Source of the DNA: Deltaproteobacteria bacterium
GTDB taxonomy: Bacteria > Myxococcota_A > Polyangia > JAAYKL01
Assembly: GCA_016935665.1 (NCBI GenBank)
Contig: JAFGQN010000191.1
Coordinates: 1-32,181, forward strand
Length of the DNA stretch: 32,181 bases
Reading direction: 5' to 3'
The notes under the pieces are model-generated. The model saw only the letters and a program-made list of their open reading frames with translations, was not told where the DNA came from and made no database searches. Position 1 is the stretch's first letter. Every line of letters begins with the position of its first letter. The translations under genes and the position numbers were made by a program. Shown one piece after another: positions 17,220 to 26,126 of the stretch.

Positions 17220-17753
17220 ATGAAGACAGCGGTAAAGCGCGCACAGCAGATTGAAGACATGCACCGGAAATACGCCGGTGTCATTTATGATTTGTGTCTG
17301 CGCATCTTAAAGGATGGGGCAGAGGCGGAAGATGCCGTTCAGGAAACGTTTCTGAGTGCGTTTCGAGCACTGGATTCATTTTCGTACGGAGATTCTCACT
17401 TGCCCTGGTTGTATCGCATCGGTACCAACACCTGTTTGAAGATGCTGCGTACCCGGCGGCGAAAGGGCGCCACTCCCATGGAATCGGTCGCATCTGTGGT
17501 TGATACATCATGTTTATCCGATCCCGCCGACGCCATATCGGTGCGCGCAAAACTGGAAACGCTGCAAGAGAATTTGGATGAAAGAAATATGGAAATTGTT
17601 ATTTCCCACTTTTTGCTCGGAATGAATCAGCAGGAGGTTGCCGATATGCTGGGAATTTCCAGACGGGCTGTGGTAAAACGGCTCACACGCCTCAAGTCGC
17701 AGATTGGGGAAATGCCATTTCGTGATTTGGAACACCGCCAATCACAGGAGTAA
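17220..17753 (+). CDS. ECF-type RNA polymerase sigma factor
   Basis: 177-aa alternative sigma factor that directs RNA polymerase to a stress or envelope regulon. Sigma-2 region: YDLCLRILKDGAEAEDAVQE followed by AFRALDSFSYGDSHLPWLYRI (about 20-85); sigma-4 region: helix-turn-helix QQEVADMLGISRRAVVKRLTRLK (about 139-161). There is no sigma-3, as expected for group IV. The ribosome site is weak (GGG about 10 nt upstream). It heads a four-gene operon with its likely anti-sigma factor 5 bp downstream, and it may regulate its own operon, as is usual for ECF factors. Confidence 0.92.
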   Translation: MKTAVKRAQQIEDMHRKYAGVIYDLCLRILKDGAEAEDAVQETFLSAFRALDSFSYGDSHLPWLYRIGTNTCLKMLRTRRRKGATPMESVASVVDTSCLSDPADAISVRAKLETLQENLDERNMEIVISHFLLGMNQQEVADMLGISRRAVVKRLTRLKSQIGEMPFRDLEHRQSQE

Positions 17754-17758
17754 AATCG

Positions 17759-18580
17759 ATGACTGACTGCCCTTCCAGACTGATGCTGGCCAGCTACCAT
17801 ACAAACGAGATGGATGAACGCCAGATAGAAATGGTGAATTCTCATTTGAAACACTGCGCACGCTGCAACGAGGTACTAAATAAATTAAGACAGCACGCGA
17901 CGGCATACGAATCAAACGAAGCACACCATTTGTCCAATCTACGCGCCGCAATGGCAGCCGAAAACGCAGCGAATGACAATGTCGTTTCCATCCGTCAATC
18001 CCGGCGGGGAAAAGCAGCCATCTATGCCGGTGTCGCCATCGCCGCAGCAGCACTGCTGCTCGTTATGTTTCCAGTATTTAAGCCCCGCAGCCAGGATTCC
18101 GAAAAAGACATGGTAACGTACAAGGGGGACTTCAGCATGAATGCCGTGGTCAAACGCGATTCGAATCAGTTTGTGCTCAGTGAAGATGCGGCGCTGCAGG
18201 AGAACGATGCCCTTCGATTCACGGTGCAGACCAAATCTCCAGGTTTTGTTTCCATCTTCAACGTGGACGCCACCGGTGCCATTACGCTGCTGTATCCAGG
18301 CAGCGATTCGTCACAGAATCTTCCTGCGATGAAAATCCCCCGAAGTGGCGAGACAACACTGGACGGCAGTGTCGTTCTGGATGATGCCACCGGGACCGAG
18401 CGGTTTGTCACAGTATTTTCCACCAGACCGTTTAAAACAGATTCCATCCGAAACATTCTGAAAAAAGCAACGAATCAAAGTATCCATGACAGCGAAGATA
18501 TTGAAAACATGCTCACTGCACAATCGCCCGAACCGATGGCAGATGCGACTGTTCGCATTCTTACCATTCACAGGAAATGA
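17759..18580 (+). CDS. Transmembrane anti-sigma factor with zinc-binding ZAS domain and periplasmic domain
   Basis: Predicted to hold the adjacent sigma factor at the inner membrane. The N-terminal cytoplasmic part has the ZAS signature H-x3-C-x2-C (His29, Cys33, Cys36 in SHLKHCARC), one transmembrane helix spans about 86-107, and the C-terminal 165 residues are periplasmic. That part (VVKRDSNQFVLSEDAAL...NDALRFTVQTKSPGFVSIF...ITLLYP) resembles DUF4384-type beta domains, which in other bacteria often occur near caspase-like proteins. A good AGGAG sits 9 nt before the start, inside the sigma gene's end. Its stop overlaps the caspase start by ATGA, so translation is coupled. Confidence 0.87.
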   Translation: MTDCPSRLMLASYHTNEMDERQIEMVNSHLKHCARCNEVLNKLRQHATAYESNEAHHLSNLRAAMAAENAANDNVVSIRQSRRGKAAIYAGVAIAAAALLLVMFPVFKPRSQDSEKDMVTYKGDFSMNAVVKRDSNQFVLSEDAALQENDALRFTVQTKSPGFVSIFNVDATGAITLLYPGSDSSQNLPAMKIPRSGETTLDGSVVLDDATGTERFVTVFSTRPFKTDSIRNILKKATNQSIHDSEDIENMLTAQSPEPMADATVRILTIHRK

Positions 18581-20193
18581 TGAGACGCTTCAACCGGGAA
18601 CGCCGCTGTCGATTTTTGACACCGTCGGTATTTGGACTGTGTTCAATGGTGATGTTCCTTTTTTCCGCTCGGGTATTGGCGGACACAGCCCGGTTCGCAC
18701 TTGTGGCGGGGAACAACCAGGGGAATGAACATCGGGAAACACTGCGATACACCCATCGAGATGCCCGTAAAATGTTCGATTTGCTGACCCAGCTTGGGCG
18801 ATTCAAAAAGGATAACACCGTTCTGCTGCTCGAGGGGTCGGCAAAGGAATTCTGGCAGCAACTGAAGAGCCTGGAGGCAAAAGCAGCCGCGGCGCAGCAG
18901 GCCGGACAGGATACCATGCTGCTAATCTACTATTCGGGTCATGCCGCAGAATCCGCGCTGGAGCTGGGCAACAGTCTGGTGAAATTCAGTGACCTTCGTC
19001 GATTCCTTGAGCGCTCCCCCATGCAGGTCCGCCTGGCATTTGTGGATTCCTGTCACAGTGGTCAGCTCATAGCATCCAAAGGCGCCAGGCGGGGTGCGGA
19101 ATTCAAAATCAATGTGAATGACGAAATTTCGTCCTCGGGGTATGCCATCATCACCTCCAGCGCCCAGAATGAGCTGAGTCAGGAATCCCGGGAGCTGCGC
19201 GGCGCTTTTTTTACGCACTATCTGGCAAGCGCGCTGCGGGGAAATGCGGATACATCCAATGACGGCAAAGTCACTCTTCAGGAAGCGTACAAATACGCAT
19301 ATGCCCAAACTCTTGCCCAGACGTCCGGAAACATCGGGGTGAGCCAGCATCCCATGTACCACTTTCAGCTGAAGGGCAAAGGCGAAATCGTCCTGACGCA
19401 CACCCGGAAAGCTTACTCAGCGCTGGAGATTCCGTTTATTGAAGACGGGCGCATCCTCCTGCTGGACGGCATTGGCGAAGAAGTGCTGGCGGAGGCGGAG
19501 GCCCGTCGCAATGAGCGCATTCGGCTCAGCGTCCCGCCTGGCCCGTACATCGTTTACATTATAAAGAAAAGCGGAGCCGTTCGCATTGCCGAAGCCGATG
19601 TTTTGCCCCGTGAGACCACCACCCTCACTCCGGATGATTTCAGCACCACCACCCTTAAGGACGCGGTGTCCAAGGGAGGGCTTTTTCGAACCCCCGAATA
19701 CACATGGCGTCACCGGGCGGGGATATTTACGCTGCTGCGGTCCACTCCCCTTAACGGTGTGGACCCGCCATGGGGAGTGGGCCTTCACTATCGACTGACG
19801 CATGCCACCGGCATTCAGCCCGCCATTCGCGTCTTCACCACCCGTTCCGCTCATGAAGAAACGGCTCGAAAGTATTACGATGTGGCGATTTCAGCCGGAA
19901 TTGGCTATCTTTTCAATGTGAATTTTTTGCAACTGCGTTTCGAATTGCTTATTGGATATGAACACATGTTCCAGGATGAGACCCCTCATAGCAATGTGGT
20001 GGTCGGACGTCCGCACTCCTCCGCATTTTCAGGTATCGGCACCGTGGGAATTGAGGTACCATTGGCAATGGTTTACCTGTTCGCCGACGTGGGTGCCGGG
20101 GGTCGAATTTACCAGATCGCTTCGGAAGGCTGGCGACCGCGTTTCGAATTTCAGGCGATTGCGGGAGCCGGGTTTTCATGGGGAACACAATGA
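18577..20193 (+). CDS. Exported caspase-fold (C14) protease with beta-rich C-terminal domain
   Basis: Predicted Cys protease of the caspase/metacaspase superfamily. A signal peptide covers residues 1-35 (cleavage after RVLA). The p20-like domain has FALVAGNNQGN on strand 1, the catalytic His122 in IYYSGHA and Cys159 in FVDSCHSG; GAFFTHYLASALRG and an EF-hand-like DTSNDGKVTLQEAY follow (Ca2+ dependence possible, as in metacaspases). Residues about 280-375 look like a carboxypeptidase-regulatory or Ig-type segment. Residues 375-538 alternate polar and apolar residues in several strands (WGVGLHYRL, AISAGIGYLF, FRFELLIGYEHMF-type, GIGTVGIEV, FQAIAGAGFSW), like an outer-membrane beta-barrel. If so, the protease domain would face the periplasm. 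ATGA couplings join it to both neighbours. A nearby substrate would be the anti-sigma factor's periplasmic domain (inference). Confidence 0.88.
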   Translation: MMRRFNRERRCRFLTPSVFGLCSMVMFLFSARVLADTARFALVAGNNQGNEHRETLRYTHRDARKMFDLLTQLGRFKKDNTVLLLEGSAKEFWQQLKSLEAKAAAAQQAGQDTMLLIYYSGHAAESALELGNSLVKFSDLRRFLERSPMQVRLAFVDSCHSGQLIASKGARRGAEFKINVNDEISSSGYAIITSSAQNELSQESRELRGAFFTHYLASALRGNADTSNDGKVTLQEAYKYAYAQTLAQTSGNIGVSQHPMYHFQLKGKGEIVLTHTRKAYSALEIPFIEDGRILLLDGIGEEVLAEAEARRNERIRLSVPPGPYIVYIIKKSGAVRIAEADVLPRETTTLTPDDFSTTTLKDAVSKGGLFRTPEYTWRHRAGIFTLLRSTPLNGVDPPWGVGLHYRLTHATGIQPAIRVFTTRSAHEETARKYYDVAISAGIGYLFNVNFLQLRFELLIGYEHMFQDETPHSNVVVGRPHSSAFSGIGTVGIEVPLAMVYLFADVGAGGRIYQIASEGWRPRFEFQAIAGAGFSWGTQ

Positions 20194-21437
20194 TACGACA
20201 TGCGTTACACTATCTGTTTATTGTGTGGCTGACACTGTTTTCAGTGATAGCATGCGGTCCTGGATTAATCGAAGAGGAGGCCGCCCCGGATTCGGACAAC
20301 TCATTCACACAGCCAAAGGAACCGGAACTGCAGAATCTCCACTGGGATTCGCCACCGGATACGGGGTCGAACACCGAGCAATGCCCCGGCGCAATCCAGG
20401 CCGACTGTCCATCCGGAGTTACCAATCTACTCAGATATCCCGACTACGTGGTCGCCTCCACAGAATGGCTCGACCGGCCGGCCAGATTTACCCACGCCCT
20501 TTTTGGAATCGTCCTTGGGGAATTTACTGACAACGAAACCGCTGCGCCATTTGCCATCCAGGTGTCGATGAGTAATGCATGGGAGCGCACGTCATTTGGA
20601 AAAGACACAATCATCTTTACGCCACCGGCGGAGTTGTCCTTTTTTGGCCAATGGATTGGTGGCGCCGAATACCAGGGATTTATTGCAGGCACCCCCTACC
20701 CGGTTGTCGCAGTATACCACCAGAACAACGACTACTTCGTGTTTGGCATCCCCACAAATACGGCAAACGATTCGTACGAAACTATGACACCGATTTCTCA
20801 CGCCACGCTGAATACCGACAAGGCATATTCCAGGGTCGTTTATCTCGCCGACTTAACCACCAAGCAGAACTTTGCCGAGGAACTGAATGCGCTTTGCCTC
20901 TATGGCGAAGGAATGATCTGTTTCGATGGCGAAACCTGGACTGAAGAGATTTCACCCGACGATGGCCCCGAGATCACCGCCGTCGCGCTGTCAAAACCGC
21001 TGGATGAGATTAGTATCATCGCCGTCGACCATTCAAAGACAATATTCACGCGCAAACAGGGCGCCTGGACAACACATGTTCTGGACGGGAAAGGCACGGT
21101 TGAAACCGCCACCGTCAACCCGGTATCTCAGCAGTTTGCACTGGCAGGCGACGGTTTGCTGGCGAGAGGATACTCCCCCTATTACCTGGAACAATGCGAT
21201 GTGGATTTGGACATCGTGGATATCCATTACTTTTACCCGGTCTCCCAGTTCACGGTACTGACAAAGGAGGGCGAAATTTTCGGTGGCACGTCATCGCTCA
21301 AGGACCACCCACAGCTGTGTGGTCCCATCTTTGCCAACCCAAATACGCTCGATATTTTTACCGGCCAGGGCAACCTGTTCGTACTGAATGAGTCGGAGCT
21401 GCTGACGTCGCAAATTGAACAAATCATTGTTGAATAA
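20190..21437 (+). CDS. Lipoprotein of unknown function, last gene of the caspase operon
   Basis: 415 aa from the ATG at 20190, which overlaps the caspase stop as ATGA and gives a clean lipoprotein signal (MIRHALHYLFIVWL...SVIAC, Cys22); an ATG at 20178 lies upstream. After an acidic Pro-rich linker comes a beta-rich body with repeated hydrophobic strands ended by short turns (ITAVALSKPLDEISIIAVDH, TIFTRKQGAW, QQFALAGDGLLARGY, QFTVLTKEGEIFGG, NTLDIFTGQGNLFVL), suggesting a WD40- or YncE-like beta-propeller. I do not recognise a named family. As a lipoprotein it could sense or scaffold envelope signals for the caspase and anti-sigma factor; this rests on gene order only. Confidence 0.78.
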   Translation: MIRHALHYLFIVWLTLFSVIACGPGLIEEEAAPDSDNSFTQPKEPELQNLHWDSPPDTGSNTEQCPGAIQADCPSGVTNLLRYPDYVVASTEWLDRPARFTHALFGIVLGEFTDNETAAPFAIQVSMSNAWERTSFGKDTIIFTPPAELSFFGQWIGGAEYQGFIAGTPYPVVAVYHQNNDYFVFGIPTNTANDSYETMTPISHATLNTDKAYSRVVYLADLTTKQNFAEELNALCLYGEGMICFDGETWTEEISPDDGPEITAVALSKPLDEISIIAVDHSKTIFTRKQGAWTTHVLDGKGTVETATVNPVSQQFALAGDGLLARGYSPYYLEQCDVDLDIVDIHYFYPVSQFTVLTKEGEIFGGTSSLKDHPQLCGPIFANPNTLDIFTGQGNLFVLNESELLTSQIEQIIVE

Positions 21438-21503
21438 CAATTCCATTACGTCTGACGTCACCAGCACATACTGCAAGCGGGTATCCACCGTTTCCCTTTT
21501 CAC

Positions 21504-23174
21504 TTACGCTGTTTCGTTATATTCCTGTTCCCTAATCGTCCACGTGCCCACCTGAACGGCCAGCGCCTCCAGCGCCTCCGTCAATTCCATTGTGCTTCCT
21601 TCCATGTCGACAGAAATGCTCTGATTTTCGTTGGCGCTCAGATTAATTTCATCCATGGCCGCCGCAATCTGCGACAACCCTGTTGATTGCTGGTCGGCGG
21701 CCGCATCAATCTCATTGGCCACAATAGACGCCTCCTGAATCGCTTCACTCAAGTCATTGACAATCGCACCGGTATTGGCGATAGACGTCACACCATAGGC
21801 GGTCCGATCTTCGCCGTCCTGTGCCAGTTTCACCATCGCTCCAACGGACCGCCGAATGCTGGTCAATGTACGCGTAATTTGCTCCGTCGCTTCCTGAGAC
21901 TGCCCCGCAAGCTCTTGCACTTCCTGAGCCACGACAGCAAACCCTGCGCCAAACGTCCCGGCCTTGGCCGCCTCAATGGATGCGTTGACCGCCAGAATTT
22001 TTGACTGATCCGCAACAGAATTAACAGAACTGATGATGGCTCCCACTTCCTCCAACTGCGAGAGCAAGGCGCGGCTATGAGCAAAAATATTGGCGGAATC
22101 ACTTTTTATCTGTGTAATAATGCTGTTTGACAGCTGAACCGCTTCCCTTCCCCGCTCAGATGCCAGGGCACTTTTCTTTGCCGCGCTCACAATCCGCTTG
22201 GCGGCTTCAGCAACAGTTTTTCCCGAAATTTCCATTTGCTCCACTGTGGTTGCGGTCTGAGATACCGCTGCGGCCTGCTGCGATGCCGACACAGCCAATT
22301 GACTCATGGCCATGGCAATGCTGCGCGACACCCCGGATGCTTCTATTGTCAGGGACTTCACCAGCGCCACCTGCTTCTGGAGCGCCTGAGCAATGCCTTG
22401 AATGGCAGCGCCCAGACTGGCAATCTCAGCGGTTCCGCCCTTGCCAATTTCCACCTCTTTTGAGAGGTTTCCCCCGGCGATGTCAACCGCGCAGCTCACA
22501 AGCATTCGAAGCGGCTTACTCAACCGTTTTCCCAGCCAGATAATGCAAATAACCTGAAACAAAATAAACAATAAAAGAATTCCCCCCAGCCCCTTCGACA
22601 TTCGCTTGCCGGTTTCCGCAAACACCCTCACATCTGCGATGTAAACCAGATAGGCGACCACTTCCCCATTTTGTAAAATGGGATTGCCAACAAAAACGTA
22701 GTCTCCCTCCGACACATGAATGGGTTTTGAAATATCTGAAAGACCGGTCATTTGCTTTTCGAACGGTAACCGGGCGGGCACGTCTTCCCGAACCACCCGG
22801 GCCACGCTGACGAGATGGGCGTCAGAAGACTCACTGTGTTCTGCTGCTGCATGCACATTCGTCTGTGCCCTGTAAACCAGAAAGCCACTTACCTCCCGGT
22901 GCGTTTCAATTGCCTGCCTGAAAACACGCTGCACGTTATCTGAAATATCGGCTCCCGCGGTTTCCTTCAACGAGTGAACAATTTCGTCTCCCCAGCGAAG
23001 CTGATAATTTTCGGCTGAAGACGTAACCCCCTGTAAAACCATCTGTTGGATATTTTTTTGCAGCGTCGGCTTGTAGTACAGAAAAAAAGCGCCAAAAACC
23101 AGCAACAGCTGAATTCCCACAATAAAAAGGACAGATATGGCCAACAATTGCGTGAGCGAGAACCTGCGTTTCAT
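21504..23174 (-). CDS. Methyl-accepting chemotaxis protein
   Basis: 556-aa receptor. TM1 (about 11-33), a periplasmic sensor of about 160 residues, TM2 (about 195-214), HAMP (215-268) and a cytoplasmic signalling region with the hairpin tip (AIISSVNSVADQSKILAVN followed by ASIEAAKAG and GFAVVAQEVQELAGQS). The sensor fits a single-cache style domain (YLVYIADVRVF near its end) but is not assigned. No CheR-tethering pentapeptide is present at the C terminus. The ATG at 23174 has GGGAG about 7 nt upstream and starts at MKRRFSLTQLL; the frame from 23216 is longer without support. It diverges from the che operon and is its likely receptor. Confidence 0.93.
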   Translation of the reverse strand: MKRRFSLTQLLAISVLFIVGIQLLLVFGAFFLYYKPTLQKNIQQMVLQGVTSSAENYQLRWGDEIVHSLKETAGADISDNVQRVFRQAIETHREVSGFLVYRAQTNVHAAAEHSESSDAHLVSVARVVREDVPARLPFEKQMTGLSDISKPIHVSEGDYVFVGNPILQNGEVVAYLVYIADVRVFAETGKRMSKGLGGILLLFILFQVICIIWLGKRLSKPLRMLVSCAVDIAGGNLSKEVEIGKGGTAEIASLGAAIQGIAQALQKQVALVKSLTIEASGVSRSIAMAMSQLAVSASQQAAAVSQTATTVEQMEISGKTVAEAAKRIVSAAKKSALASERGREAVQLSNSIITQIKSDSANIFAHSRALLSQLEEVGAIISSVNSVADQSKILAVNASIEAAKAGTFGAGFAVVAQEVQELAGQSQEATEQITRTLTSIRRSVGAMVKLAQDGEDRTAYGVTSIANTGAIVNDLSEAIQEASIVANEIDAAADQQSTGLSQIAAAMDEINLSANENQSISVDMEGSTMELTEALEALAVQVGTWTIREQEYNETA

Positions 23175-23670
23175 GAGAAGCTCCCAAGTAATCAATATTA
23201 ACATCAGCGAGAACAAAAAATTATTATTTCACTGTAGCGCGTTTTCTACGAATCACAAAATAATATTCGGACTAACCATCTCGAATGGTACAATTTCAGC
23301 TTCATCCACCACACAAATCCACGGGGGCATCATGTTGCATACCGGGGATTATTTCTTGTCATTTTCATAAAATACAAATATTTTCAATTGAACGAAAAAT
23401 TCAAATGCGAACAAATAGATGCAAGATACTTTCTCATGGAGGAATTTGACCCGGAACCATCTAAAGCCCAAAACTCGAAGTAAGACATTTTGCCACATAT
23501 CGGGTGCATTTAAAATCGTCCAGAGAACAATCATGTGCCCATTCAGGAGATATCTCGGGAGAATTTTAAGAGAAACCGGAGAATGGCAAGGGAAAGCATT
23601 TGACCACAATCAATTCTGAGTTCAAATTTCTAACTGACGACCAGAACTCGTACATAGTGGGAGAAAAAAC
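23175..23670. other. Intergenic region, 496 bp, between the MCP gene and the che operon
   Basis: No convincing gene. A 15-codon open frame at 23437-23484 (ATG GAG GAA ... TAA) has no support beyond length. The stretch should contain promoters for both divergent units, including the candidate at 23600-23627. A perfect palindrome GAGATATCTC lies at 23547-23556. Confidence 0.5.
23600..23627 (+). promoter_or_regulatory. Possible sigma-70 promoter of the che operon
   Basis: TTGACC (23600-23605), a 16-bp spacer and TCAAAT (23622-23627) match 5/6 and 4/6 of the consensus, about 44 bp before the cheY-like start. By-eye match only. Confidence 0.3.
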
Positions 23671-24066
23671 ATGGCAAGCAAGATTCTTATCGTCGACGAT
23701 ACAGAAACTATGCGTCTGACGCAGCAAATGATGCTGAAAAACGAAGACTGCGAAATTGAAATGGCCACCAATGGCGTTGAAGCCCTCGAAAAAATTGGCC
23801 TCAACAAGCCGGACCTGGTTTTGATGGACATCATGATGCCGGAGATGGATGGCATTGAATGCTGCAGACAAATCAAAAACAACGATGCGTACAGCGACAT
23901 TAAAGTGGTAATGGTAACGACCCGGAGTGAATATGCGCGGGTGAAGGAAGCATTCGCCGCCGGTTGTGACGATTACATCAATAAGCCCATAAACAAAGAG
24001 GAGCTGCTCACCAAGGTCAATGACTTGCTGAAATTTGTCAGCCTCAGAAAATTGTTGAAAAATTAG
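23671..24066 (+). CDS. CheY-like single-domain response regulator
   Basis: 131 aa, one receiver domain only: acidic pair Asp9-Asp10 in ILIVDD, phospho-acceptor Asp53 in LMDIMMPEMDG, Thr83 in VTT and Lys105 in INKPI. It would take phosphate from the CheA encoded downstream and act on a motor or pilus or another target. GGGAG stands about 7 nt before the ATG. First gene of the che operon. Confidence 0.94.
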   Translation: MASKILIVDDTETMRLTQQMMLKNEDCEIEMATNGVEALEKIGLNKPDLVLMDIMMPEMDGIECCRQIKNNDAYSDIKVVMVTTRSEYARVKEAFAAGCDDYINKPINKEELLTKVNDLLKFVSLRKLLKN

Positions 24067-24076
24067 CAGGTAAACC

Positions 24077-24697
24077 GTGACAGACCCCAAACGAGATGAT
24101 TCCAGATCTGCCAGAATTTCAGGTGGTTTGTTCGATAAAATTGAAGAAATCACCAGGCTCGAGAACCAGGTTGTAAATCTAAAACGACAATTATTGCTCG
24201 ATTCCGCGCAGGGGTTCGGCGATGAACAGCTCGAGAATCCCAGTTTTCTGCTGGTCCACTCGGGAAAACACGTTTTTGCAGCCCCTTTGAAATATGTGGA
24301 TGAAATTGTGGAAATGCCCCACATTGAAGCGCTCCTGAATCCCATCTCATCCATTGCAGGAACAGTCAATTACCATGGCGATTTGCTTGCGGTGATTGAT
24401 GTCGAGGAGTTGACAACATCCGCCAGTACGCCAATGGAGTCATCTCAGGTGCTGGTCATCTGCACCATCGATCATCGCCGACTCGCGTTAAAAGTCGATG
24501 AAGCAATTGAAGTGGTCACAGTGGCCCAGTCCGACATCACCATGTCCGACACAGTGATGCCCGGTATCAGTAAAAGCAGTGGCCTGATTAAACTACCGGA
24601 CAACAATTCCGCACTTATCCTCGACCTGATTTGGATCGGAGTGGGTGCTCACCTTGGCAGCATTCTCAGTGAGGATGCGGCGACGCCTCAGGATTGA
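24077..24697 (+). CDS. CheW-like coupling protein with N-terminal coiled coil
   Basis: 206 aa starting at a GTG with AGGT about 6 nt upstream. A helical N-terminal segment (about 15-50, KIEEITRLENQVVNLKRQLL) precedes a CheW domain (FLLVHSGKHVFAAPLKYVDE, IAGTVNYHGDLLAVIDVEEL, LALKVDEAIEVV). CheW links receptors to CheA. The coiled coil is not part of a minimal CheW and may contact a partner. A second CheW is encoded at 26119-26652, so the two probably serve different contacts. Confidence 0.88.
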   Translation: MTDPKRDDSRSARISGGLFDKIEEITRLENQVVNLKRQLLLDSAQGFGDEQLENPSFLLVHSGKHVFAAPLKYVDEIVEMPHIEALLNPISSIAGTVNYHGDLLAVIDVEELTTSASTPMESSQVLVICTIDHRRLALKVDEAIEVVTVAQSDITMSDTVMPGISKSSGLIKLPDNNSALILDLIWIGVGAHLGSILSEDAATPQD

Positions 24698-24701
24698 GCA
24701 T

Positions 24702-26126
24702 ATGATTACGCCCATCTCCAAACTAACCATCACAGATCTGCAGTTTGACCGAATTCGCGAACTGGTGCAGCAGCGAACAGGGCTCACCATTTCAAGTTCC
24801 CGTAAACGGGATTTGGCCAAACGCCTTACCCCTTTTGTCCAAAAGGCCCATTCGATTGAAAAGCTCATTTCACAACTTGAAAAAAGCCCCATTATCGATC
24901 AGAGTCTGGTCAACGCGCTAACCATTGGCGAAAGCTATTTTTTTAGAAATCATCCCCACTTTCTGGCGCTGAAAAACGACATTATCCCGCGTCTAATCGA
25001 AAAAAATATGAGTACCAGACGGCTCAGGATATGGAGTGCCGGTTGTTCCACCGGAGAAGAACCGTATTCCGTCGCCATTCTCCTGGAAAGGGATTTTCCA
25101 CAACTGTTGGGATGGGACATCTCCATTCTGGCGTCGGATATCAACACCCATTTTTTACAGAAGGCCCAGACGGCACACTATACGCAATGGTCATTTCGCG
25201 GTGTTGATGACGCCACAATAAAACGATATTTCAAACAAACAGGGAAAAACGAGTATCAGCTCCTCAACAGTATTCGGAATCGGGTCTCTTTCTTTCGACT
25301 CAATCTCTCCACCCTGCCCAGTCATGTCGAGCCCATGTACCAGAACTGCGATCTGGTCCTTTGCCGAAACGTTTTGATTTATTTTCCAACAAAACTGGCC
25401 ACACGCATCTGTGAAGTGTTCTCCAACTGTATCACTGAAGACGGCTATCTTCTTTTGGGTCACTCAGAAGCGTTTCCGTCTCTCAAAGATTTGAAAACAG
25501 TGTACTCCCATGCCACTTACTACTACCACAAAAAAACGGCGAACGAACCGGAGAGAGCGCTATCGCGCATTTCCCTTGTGCCCGGACTGGGTCCCTACGA
25601 TCCCGAAAAGATGATTATGCCGGTGCACTATGAGACACCGGCGTTTGCCGGCGGCAGCCCCCGCACTGCGGTAAGCGACACATTTACCGCCATGTTTCAA
25701 ACCGAATCCACTGTATTGGACGAGGATTTGAAACGGGTCCGGGATTTGTCAATGGAGGGGGAATTGACAAAAGCGAGCGAAATGCTCCAAAAACTCGAAC
25801 GTTCTGCAGGCAAGCTCGATTTCAGAGTTTATTTTTTAAAGGCCCTGGTCGCCGACCAGCAAAACGAGCCGGAAGAAGCGCTGGCCCATTTGAAGCAGGC
25901 CATCTTTATTAACAAAGAATTTGTTATTGGACACTATTACCAGGGGGTCATCGCCGAACGGTTCGGGGACTTGAGAACCGCCAGGAGGGGATATCGCAAC
26001 ACATGCCAATTGGCGGAAAACATGCGGCCGGATGTGGAGATAAACGAAGGCGGTGGCATTCGCGCCGGTCGGCTGATGGAAATCGCGACTGAGCGACTAA
26101 AGGAACTGGAGCTGCAAAATGGCTGA
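24702..26126 (+). CDS. CheR-type MCP methyltransferase with C-terminal TPR-like region
   Basis: 474 aa; the ATG at 24702 is 4 bp after the cheW stop, and the frame from 24645 would overlap cheW. The helical N-terminal domain has TIGESYFFRNHPHF; the SAM-binding domain has LRIWSAGCSTGEEPYS (about 108-123) and CDLVLCRNVLIYF. Residues about 340-470 form TPR-like helices (TKASEMLQKLERSAG, EPEEALAHLKQAI, FVIGHYYQGVIAERFGD), as in FrzF-like CheR proteins, and may bind receptors or CheA. It methylates glutamates in the MCP. It overlaps the next gene by 8 bp. Confidence 0.92.
   Translation: MITPISKLTITDLQFDRIRELVQQRTGLTISSSRKRDLAKRLTPFVQKAHSIEKLISQLEKSPIIDQSLVNALTIGESYFFRNHPHFLALKNDIIPRLIEKNMSTRRLRIWSAGCSTGEEPYSVAILLERDFPQLLGWDISILASDINTHFLQKAQTAHYTQWSFRGVDDATIKRYFKQTGKNEYQLLNSIRNRVSFFRLNLSTLPSHVEPMYQNCDLVLCRNVLIYFPTKLATRICEVFSNCITEDGYLLLGHSEAFPSLKDLKTVYSHATYYYHKKTANEPERALSRISLVPGLGPYDPEKMIMPVHYETPAFAGGSPRTAVSDTFTAMFQTESTVLDEDLKRVRDLSMEGELTKASEMLQKLERSAGKLDFRVYFLKALVADQQNEPEEALAHLKQAIFINKEFVIGHYYQGVIAERFGDLRTARRGYRNTCQLAENMRPDVEINEGGGIRAGRLMEIATERLKELELQNG

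Noticed and set aside
18561-18917. Minus-strand frame opposite the caspase start
   Set aside because: Overlaps a well-supported operon on the other strand and has no family features.
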